From assembly GCA_028571685.1 (NCBI GenBank), contig CM053142.1, forward strand, positions 131,556,796 to 131,620,795: 64,000 nt of DNA, given 5' to 3'. The DNA comes from Heterohyrax brucei (taxonomy: Eukaryota; Chordata; Mammalia; Hyracoidea; Procaviidae). Both the position numbers and the translations under genes were made by a program. Positions 56,691 through 64,000 of the stretch are shown here, in pieces (position 1 is the first letter of the stretch; every line of letters begins with the position of its first letter). The notes beneath the pieces are model-generated. The model saw only the letters and a program-made list of their open reading frames with translations. It was not told the origin of the DNA and did not search any database.

Positions 56691-57530
56691 CCATTATTGG
56701 TAGGAATATAAAATGGTACAGCCCCTGTGGAAAATAATTTGTCACTTCCTCAAAAAGTTGAACACGTATTACATGACTCAGCAATTCGAATCCTAGGTGT
56801 GTACCCAGAAGAAATAAAGGCAGGTGTCATGGATTGAACTGTGTTCCCCCGGAAAATGTACATAACAATTTGGCTGGGCCATGGTTCCCAATAGTTTATG
56901 ATTGTCTCCCATTTTGTGATTTTCCTGCACCGTATGTTAAAGAGGATTAGGGTGGAACCGTAAATCGCTTCCTAAAGTTACCTCCTTGCTCCAATTTAAA
57001 CAGCATTTCCCTGGATTGTGACTTTTACCACCCTTTATCCTTTTATCTTAAAAGAGATAAACGGAAAGGGAAGCAAGTAGAAAACTGGGAACTCCATGCC
57101 ATCAAGAAAGCAGCACTGAGAGAACAGCTCATCCTTCAGACCTGAGTCTTCTGAGCCAAGATGTTCTCTGACCAAAGACTGATGGAACACAAAGACTTTC
57201 CTCCAGAGTTGACAGAGGCGGAAAGCCTTCTCTTGGAGCAGACATTCTGAATTTGGACATGTAGCCTACTGGACTGTGTAAGAATAAACTGTTCTTTGTT
57301 AAAGTCATGCACTTGGTAGTATTTCTGTTAGAGCAGCACTGGCAGAATAAAACAGCAGGGAAGCAAACAGAAACTTAGGTACCAATGTTCACTGCAGCAC
57401 TTTTCACAGAAGCTAAAAGATGGAAACAATCTAAATGTCTATCAACTGGTGAATGGATAAACAAAATGTGTGTATACAAGCAATGGAATACTACACAGTG
57501 CAGTGCAATGGATTGCTTTTATATGGGCTT
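56691..57530 (+). mobile_element. L1 3' region split by an LTR
   Basis: 'tcatccattattggtaggaa', 'gtggaaaataatttgtcact' and 'agaagaaataaag' before the LTR. 'taggtaccaatgttcactgc', 'ggaaacaatctaaatgtcta' and 'caatggaatactacacagtg' after it. Confidence 0.85.
56825..57354 (+). mobile_element. MaLR-like solo LTR
   Basis: Starts TGTCATGGATTGAACTGTGT and ends AGCACTGGCAGAATAAAACA. GCAGG lies at 56820-56824 and 57355-57359, a perfect 5-bp duplication. 530 bp, AATAAA near 57283. Confidence 0.95.
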
Positions 57531-58105
57531 TCTTGCCACAGGCTTGTAAATCCACCCCCTCCCCAAGTGCTTGTGTGGAACTATATGAATCAGATAACAG
57601 TGGACCACCAAAATTCATGGCACCTGCATGGGGTGGGACCATGCAAACAAGGTCCATGAAACTCTAATGAAGAAATTGGTCAGTTTTGCCATCCCAGAAG
57701 CAGGAAAGAAGACCTCACCACCAAGAGCAGAGTATTTTCTTTGGACCCGGAATCCCTGCACTGAGAAGCTAATAGAACCCAAAATGATGGTAGAAGGGAC
57801 TGGCTGGGGAGACTGGCAGGAGATGGTGTGGTGGGCTTCCTGGCCCATAAAGTGAGAAAGCTGAGTGCTTTGGGGGTAAGAGGCTTTCTGGAGGAGTAGG
57901 GTGCCTATGGGCACTTGGTGGAAGTTGGTATTCCAAACCATCTAGCTAGAGTTGAGTGTCTTCAGTAGGTGATTACTGGATGGGGCACTTATCAGCAGAG
58001 CTAACAGACCTCTGTAACACTTGGCCCAGGAGAGCAGAGGCAGAGCAACCAGAGAGAGGCCTGCCTGTGGGCACTGCTGAGAAGAGGCTGTCGTGGTGGT
58101 GGAAC
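57531..58105. other. Unassigned segment between L1 and LTR
   Basis: No gene or family recognised. The block is GC-richer than its surroundings, and overlapping frames run on both strands. It could be internal MaLR sequence or an unlisted repeat. Confidence 0.35.
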
Positions 58106-58110
58106 TGTAT

Positions 58111-58549
58111 TATCATGAATTGAATTGTGTCCCCCCAGAAAGGTATGTGTTGAATTGACTTGGTTAGGAGTCCCAATATGGTACCCTCCCTCCCATGTGT
58201 TATGAGTCCTACCTCTGTAATATAGATGAAGGAGAATGGGCTGCAGTTGTGTTAGTGAGGCAGGACTCAAGCTACAAGCTTGTAGGATATAAGGGAGAGA
58301 AGTGAGCAGAGGAAGTTGGGAGCCTCCTACCACCAACGAAACAGCTTCAAGAGCAGAGCACGTCCTTTGGACCTGAGGTTCCTGTGCTGACATGCTCTCG
58401 TTGAATTTGGACACTTGGTCTACAGGACTGTGATGATTTCTTGTATAGAATGGATTGTAGATTACCAGACTGTGACAATAAAAGTTTCTCTTTATGAAGC
58501 CTTCTACTTGTGGTATTTTCTGTTGAAGCAGTGCCAGGCGACTAACACA
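58111..58549 (+). mobile_element. MaLR-like solo LTR (shorter subfamily)
   Basis: Starts TATCATGAATTGAATTGTGT (TG mutated to TA) and ends GCCAGGCGACTAACACA. TGTAT lies at 58106-58110 and 58550-58554. An AATAAA is present near 58479. The middle differs from the 16686 copy. Confidence 0.85.
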
Positions 58550-58787
58550 TGTATCCTGAGTGTTTCCTGAATTGTAATCGGCTACTTCCCTAATAAAACT
58601 ATAATCGTGATGACAGTCTGAGTTCTGTCTGGCCACTGCAACAAATTACTGAGCTCAGCAGAGCAGCACAAAGTGTTGTGGTAAAGATGGATGGTGTCAG
58701 AAATAGCCAAAGGCAGTAGAGACAGGAGGTGTGTCTGACCTGTTCATCAAAGAAAACAGCCTCAGGCTATTGGTCTTGATTCTCCCT

Positions 58788-58802
58788 CCCCCCCCCCCCC
58801 CC
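58788..58802. repeat. Poly-C run (15 C)
   Basis: Fifteen consecutive C residues after CTCCCT. The length may vary between assemblies. Confidence 0.9.
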
Positions 58803-58869
58803 GTGAAGTCAAAGCAAGCTGGAAGCCACCCCAACACCATTTTTACACACAGCCCTAAAGAGAAATGAA

Positions 58870-59215
58870 GTCCTGATGCCACAACAGGGATGAACTGTGA
58901 AAACATCATGCTGATCAAAAAGAATCAGTCACAAAAAGGTAAATATTGTCTGGTCTCATGTAGACAAAGTAAGTAAATATATAGATAAATATATAGATAT
59001 TCATTGTTACCAGGGGAGAGAGTGAGGGACTACAGGAGAGTTTTCCCTTAGGGGACATTAAAGTTATGTTAGAGTTATGGTAGAGTATTTGGGAAAAGAT
59101 AGCAAAAAATAGTTGCACTGCTTGAAGAACGTGACCAATGACTGAATTGTACATGTGAAAACTGTTGAGCTGGCTTATGTTTTGCAAAATATATTGTCAC
59201 CATGGTAAAATAAAA
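58870..59215 (+). mobile_element. L1 3' end
   Basis: 'agggatgaactgtgaaaaca', 'gtaaatattgtctggtctca', 'gactgaattgtacatgtgaa' and 'gttttgcaaaatatattgtc' end in TAAAATAAAACACACAC. Confidence 0.8.
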
Positions 59216-59307
59216 CACACACATGTACGCAGACAATAATTTTGGAGCTCTTTAGCTTCTTCTGACAAAGAGGAACCCCCTGTGTTCTGGACTATGTAAA
59301 GTAACCA

Positions 59308-59470
59308 GATCAAATCCACTGCGATCTAGCTGATTCAGACTCATAGCAGCCCTACAGAACAGGGCAGAGCTACTCCATAGAGTTTCCAAGGAGCACTTGG
59401 CAGATGCAAGCTGCCAAACTTTTAGTTAGCAGCTGTAGCACTTAGCTACCACACCACTGTGGTTTCCAGG
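59308..59470 (-). mobile_element. AfroSINE (short type)
   Basis: 'tgcgatctagctgattcaga', 'agccctacagaacagggcag' and 'ctaccacaccactgtggttt', antisense. Confidence 0.85.
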
Positions 59471-60002
59471 TTAAGCTAGTACCTGTATGTAAACTGGAGG
59501 GCATGAAGGATTCACTGCCATTGTGCTTTCTTTGTCCAACTCTTTGTTTTTATTGTTGCAATGAAGGATTGAGCAGATTTCCCTTATCACAGACATGCGT
59601 TAAGTATATTTGACCTCCTACTTTAAACATTCCTTTCCTTCTGTCTAGACCTTAGACATTGCACTAAGCTTAATATTTTACCAGTAAAATCCTTTTATCT
59701 TTAAGATTTAATACTCAGGAAATAAAGTACCCCAAGAAAGTTGTCTAGATATGCTGTTTGTTTGGTAGTATCTGGGCTTATTCTCTGCAGCTACCATCTG
59801 AGTTTGCCTTCAATAAGTTGCATTCTCTGCCTTAAAGAAGCCAAATTTGTGGAAATTCCCTGGAATATGCAAAATCATAAGTATCTGTTCCAACATAAAT
59901 GATTTATCCTATCTCATCCCTCTTCAAATGTCTTTTGATTACTTGAAAGTGAAAGCTTTCATTAAGTACCAACATTTAACATCTGTTAGTCTGCATTTGA
60001 GG
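59471..60002. other. Single-copy sequence, nothing recognised
   Basis: No supported feature. Confidence 0.35.
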
Positions 60003-60215
60003 AATCTTGTTGCGCAGATGGTTAAATGCTCAGCTGTTAGCCAAAGGGGTGGCGGTTTGGACCCATCTAGCAGCTCCATGGGAGAAAGATGTGATAACCT
60101 GCTTCTGTAAAGATTATAGCCACAAAAATCCATTGGGGTAGTTCGACTCTATCAAATGACATCACTATGAGTCAGAATCAACTTGTCAGCACCTATAAAA
60201 ATAACAACAAAATAT
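60003..60215 (+). mobile_element. AfroSINE (long type)
   Basis: 'cttgttgcgcagatggttaa', 'ttagccaaaggggtggcggt', 'gatgtgataacctgcttctg' and a 'caacttgtcagcacctataa' tail with AACAACAAAA. Confidence 0.85.
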
Positions 60216-60224
60216 GAATTTTCA

Positions 60225-60480
60225 GAGCTCCGGTGTTGCAATTCCGACTCGACGGCACTTGGCTTGGCTGGGTGTTGCAATGGTTAGGCGCTAGGCTGCC
60301 AAATGAAAGAGTGGTGTTTTAAACCCACCCAGAGGCTTGTAGGAGATAGACATGGAGGTCTGCACTGGTAAGGACTGCAAATATTGCAGACCCTTTGGGG
60401 CTGTTCTACCCTGCACAGGAGGGGTTACTATGAGCTGAAATCAGCTCAGCAGCACCTAAGAACAATAACAACAATCTGAA
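60225..60480 (+). mobile_element. AfroSINE with duplicated head and embedded tail
   Basis: A SINE head fragment (CTCCGGTGTTGCAA) is followed by a tail motif (TTCCGACTCGACGGCACTTG), then a second head (GGTGTTGCAATGGTTAGGCG) and a normal body ending 'agctcagcagcacctaagaa'. Confidence 0.75.
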
Positions 60481-60832
60481 TTTCAGTAAGATGAGTGTGT
60501 CTTGGGCTTAGGATATTCTGCAAGTAATCTGAAGAACCAGAGACTAAGTCAAGATCAAGTAGAGATTTCTATATTATCAATAAGTACTTTTTGCAGTAAA
60601 CATTTAAGTCAAATCAAGTTTTTGTACAAACTGTACTCAACCAAGAGAAATAACCAATGTGATTAATTGCACTTCATCTTGAGTGAGATATCCTGACTAC
60701 AAAATGCTTTCTCATGGCCAACTGGGACTTCTTTGACACCAGAAAGTCAGAGCCAGAACATATCAGGGAAACAAACTTCATCTTAAGCTCAAATTCTGTT
60801 CTTTGGTACTGGGCAGATGGTATGACTTAGTA
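60481..60832. other. Single-copy sequence, nothing recognised
   Basis: No supported feature. Confidence 0.35.
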
Positions 60833-61319
60833 ATCTAGTGCTGCTATAACAGAAATACCATGAGTGAGTGGCTTTAGCAAACAGAGATTTATTTTTTCAA
60901 GGTCTAGGAGGCTAGAAGTCCAAATTCAGGATGCTAGCTCCAGGGAACCGCTTTGTTTCTGTCAGCTCTTGGGGATGGTCCTTGTCTTCAATCTTTCCCT
61001 GGGCTAGGAGTTTCTCAGTGAAAGGACCCCAAGTCCAAAAGATGTACTCTGCTCCTGACACTTCTTGCTTGGTGCTAATGAAGTCCCTCTCCTCTCTGTG
61101 CCAGTCTCTTTTTTATATCTCAAAAAAGACTAACTCAAGATACAACATAATCCAATAGATTGAATCCTGCCTCATTAATACAACTTCCTCTAGTCCTTTC
61201 TCATTCACCTCATAGAGGGTAGGATTTATGATACAAGAATTATCACGTCAGATCACAAAATGTCAATCACAATTCTGTGTTCATATACATTTGGGAGGGA
61301 AACAATTCAATCCATAACA
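60833..61319 (-). mobile_element. MaLR-like solo LTR (divergent)
   Basis: Starts TGACTTAGTAATCTAGTGCT and ends TTCAATCCATAACA. Flanks TGGTA and TAAGA do not match. The middle ('cagtctcttttttatatctc', 'ttaatacaacttcctctagt') differs from the 16686 subfamily. Confidence 0.8.
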
Positions 61320-62859
61320 TAAGACTTTGTGTCTTCTGTTGTTAAGGGGTTTGTTGTTATAAGAAATCACTTGAGTTTCTGGCCCTCAAATACCTGCTCT
61401 CATGAAATCATCATTTTTATTAAAACATGTCTTAAATGAAACATGCTTTTTTCTTAAGCAAGTGTCAGTGGCCTCTTTGGCTCAAAATTCTCTGGGACAG
61501 ATAGAAAATACTAGTGGTTCACAGCAAAACAGAGAGAAAAGACACAGAGTGGAAAGGCAAGAGAATAGAAGGAGGGGAGGAGGAAGAGTGAGAAAGGACA
61601 AATGGAGCATGTGAGGCGAGAAACAGTGATGAGTTATCCACAGGGCTGTTGACTAGCACTCATGTCTAGATCACACTGCTCCAAAAGCTCCAAGTCATTG
61701 ATGTACACTAGCCTGCATCATCCTGGGAATCCTAACCCTCAGGAAAGTCAGGAAATGGGGCCATGAACCAATGAAAACATCATCGAACAACTTCATACCT
61801 TATAGGATTGCTGGATCCAAGTCCCTACAATCACTTTGGGGTCCTTACTTAGGTTTCTCCTGCCTTGTCGACTTCTCTGTCCAGTTCTGAGAGCAAAAGC
61901 ATTCCTTTTTATCTCACTGATTTCCTCTTTGCTACATCTGGTTCTCTGAAGCATGATTAAATTGAATAGTTTTCATTCTCTAGTGGGTAAAAGTATGATG
62001 GGAGGAAGCCAGGACTTCTTTGAAAATTCAGATTCCTAGGTCCTGCAAACTTTCTGTGATGGAGCCCAGACATCTGTATATTTGCAAGAGTCCTCAGTGA
62101 TTTAGATGTTAGAGGACAGGTCCAATTAGTGTTTTCCATCTATAAAGTAGAACACCTTCATAGATCCTGAAATTACTTTTGTGAGTCATGGCCATTATTT
62201 AAAATCAAAAACAGAGACAAAGCAGCAGGCTAACTGGAATGCATTTTACTTTGTGACGATAAGCATTATTTCATGAAATTTTGATTCCATTATATATTGA
62301 GGGTGACCATGACCTTACAGACCCCCAACTATAGGGAGCGCAGCTCGCCTAAGTCTCCAGTAGCTGTGCTCTGAAAACCACAGCCGTGTTATCAGCGAGG
62401 TCGCTTTTCAGTGGGCTGCTCCCAACCAATGTCTGAGTACAGGAGAGTTAGCAAAGCAGATTCGTTCTCCCAACAGTCATCTTGGGCTCAAGGAGTCTTC
62501 CATACCGTTGCTGAAGCTTCCATAGCCTACCCAGCAGTCCAAGACTCATCCATCCAGCTGCTCCTCCTCATGGCCTTCACTCAGGCTCAGACTCACATCC
62601 CAGCATTCACCAGTTCCTTTCCCATTTTTCTCTCACATGTGATTTCCACTAATAAAACTCTTCTACCTTCAGCCCTGTATGGACATCCATGTCTCAGAGA
62701 ACTTGGACAAGCATACCTTTCTGTGTGTGTGTATATTGGAATGTGGTGTAAAATATTTTTCTAACTAGGTTAAGTAAAAAATATGGGAAAACAAGATTAA
62801 GATAATAGCTAAGAATTTAGTGTTAGCTTTTGGCTCAGTTGTTTGCCCACTTCTATGGA
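61320..62859. other. Unassigned 1.5-kb block
   Basis: 62411-62764 contains a 117-codon frame of no recognised family. An AATAAA at about 62652 near the end of a GC-richer stretch could mark an old LTR or DNA transposon. A purine-rich run lies at 61500-61620. No gene supported. Confidence 0.4.
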
Positions 62860-63380
62860 TGTTTTAGTCAGCTAGGGCTGCTGTAACTAAAATACCACAG
62901 AGCGGATGGCTTTAACAAAGAAAGATTTGTTCTTACACAGTCCAGTAGGCTACAAGTCAAAGTTCAGGGTGTCTGCTCCAGGAGAAGGCTTTCCCATTGT
63001 CGGCTCTGGAGGAAAGTCCACTATTGCATCAGTGTTTGTCCAGGGAGCATCTTGGTATAGGAAACTCAGGTCTGAAGGACGCGTTCTTCTCCTGGTACAG
63101 CTTTCTTGACGGTGTAAGGTTCTCAATTCTCTGCCTGCTTCTCTGTTCTTTTATCTCTCACAGGATGAAAGGATTAGGGGTGGGGCAAGCCACACTCCAG
63201 GGAAACTTTACAGTGGAGCAGGGAGGTAATCCTACGAAAGGATTTACAGCCCCACCCTAATTCTTTAACATACAGTTTAGGGAAACCACAAAATGGAGAA
63301 CAATCACAGAATACAGGGAATCATGGCCCAGCCACATGGCTACACATATTTTGGGGGGGGACACAATTCAATCCATGACA
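62860..63380 (-). mobile_element. MaLR-like solo LTR
   Basis: Starts TGTTTTAGTCAGCTAGGGCT and ends TTCAATCCATGACA. ATGGA lies at 62855-62859 and 63381-63385, a perfect 5-bp duplication. Very similar to 20488-21014. Confidence 0.95.
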
Positions 63381-63845
63381 ATGGAGCTTATAAAAGTTAG
63401 CTCATGTAAGTTTTGATACTTGTTCTATTTGAGGACAGTGTTAATAGTAACGAAATACAGATCAAAGAACATCAGAAAATGATGGCCTAAGAAATGGCTA
63501 TGTGGAGCAGGTAGTTGTACAAGTCAATTCCTCTTTCCTCATGTAGTTAAACTTAGGCGAAAACAAAAGGATAAGCCACTGGACACCCTTTTAACTCAAT
63601 ACTTAAGTCTCTCTTAAGGTTCACCTTTCAAGCAAAGATTAGACAGGTTCATAAAACAAACAGTAGTACACATGGCAATACACAATAATAATAATACAAC
63701 CATGAATATGAGACTAAATGGTCAGGCAAGCCCGGAGGCAAGGACAAAAAGGCAGGAGGAGACAGGAAAGCTGGACAAACGGAAACGAAGAGCCCAACAT
63801 CAAGAAGAGGAGACTCTTGACATGACATGACATGGGGGTGGCGAC
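63381..63845 (+). mobile_element. L1 3' UTR fragment
   Basis: From about 63500, 'ggataagccactggacaccc', 'ttgttcataaaacaaacag'-like text, 'gactaaatggtcaggcaagc' and 'gacaggaaagctggacaaac' follow the sense order of the 3' UTR module at 15780-16680 (antisense). 63381-63500 is not assigned. Confidence 0.6.
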
Positions 63846-64000
63846 TGTCTTAGTAATCTGGTACTGCTCTAACAGAGATACCACAAGAGGATGGCTTTAA
63901 AGAGAGAAATTTTATTTTGCCACAGTCCAGTAGGCTAAAAGTCCAAATTCAGGCTGTCAGCTCCAGGGGAAGGTTTTCTTTGCTGGATCTGTAGGAAGGT
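63846..64000 (-). mobile_element. MaLR-like LTR, cut by the window edge
   Basis: Starts TGTCTTAGTAATCTGGTACT, then 'gagataccacaagaggatgg' and 'aagtccaaattcaggctgtc'. Antisense and closest in style to 60833. The right end is outside the window. Confidence 0.8.

Noticed and set aside
58001-58636. Longest open frame in the window (211 codons, minus strand)
   Set aside because: It covers the antisense of the 58111-58549 LTR and its flanks, with no known domain. An LTR antisense frame is not evidence of a gene.
62997-63260. Similar peptides (around SREHLGT.TSGLKD) translated from 16837-17043 minus, 20600-20803 plus and 62997-63260 plus
   Set aside because: All come from the same strand of related LTR copies. 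The likeness reflects shared LTR ancestry, not a protein family under selection.

Overview
The window reads as nuclear DNA of a placental mammal of the superorder Afrotheria, most likely an elephant or a close paenungulate relative. The basis is repeat content. tRNA-derived SINEs of the AfroSINE type (head near CCCTGGTGGTGCAGTGGTTA, tail near ATCGACTCGACGGCAA) occur about every 2-3 kb on both strands. They sit beside an RTE-clade LINE with the same 3' tail, and L1 copies with a long 3' UTR. Genus is not resolved.

I find no protein-coding gene, spliced exon series, rRNA, functional tRNA gene or CRISPR array that I can support. The longest open frames (up to 211 codons) lie inside LTRs or show no recognisable family. 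The window looks intergenic or deeply intronic, and more than half of it can be assigned to mobile elements.

Layout. 1-3.9 kb: an L1/HAL1-like element with a monomeric 5' UTR and broken ORF1, itself interrupted by another L1 3' end. 5.6-15 kb: RTE fragments, AfroSINEs, L1 3' UTR pieces and L2. 15.6-19.1 kb: MIR, L1 pieces and an LTR. 19.1-22.3 kb: a four-level nest (L2, then an MLT1-like LTR, then L1, then a MaLR-like LTR). 22.3-30 kb: an ERV LTR, RTE, L1 and single-copy sequence. 30.27-30.64 kb: a fold-back mariner inside an L1. 31-38 kb: mostly single-copy, with a (CA)n tract and a tRNA-Gly-headed RTE composite. 38.8-41 kb: two MaLR-like LTRs, one carrying an RTE reverse-transcriptase fragment. 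42-46 kb: the largest single-copy block. 45.9-49.8 kb: solo LTRs of two ERV families, an MLT1-like LTR and a MaLR-like LTR. 50-55 kb: SINE-in-SINE, MIR, L2 and a Tigger DNA transposon. 55-64 kb: an RTE derivative, a third solo ERV LTR, five MaLR-like LTRs and L1 pieces.

The elements are linked by mechanism. The RTE LINE and three SINE types share a 3' end, which fits RTE machinery mobilising the SINEs. The MaLR-like LTRs carry 5-bp target duplications and one ERV LTR family carries 4-bp duplications, matching known integrase habits of ERV-L/MaLR and gamma-like ERVs. I see no convincing new biological system. The most interesting structures are the fold-back mariner, the monomeric L1 5' UTR, the tRNA-Gly/RTE composite and the datable insertion nests.
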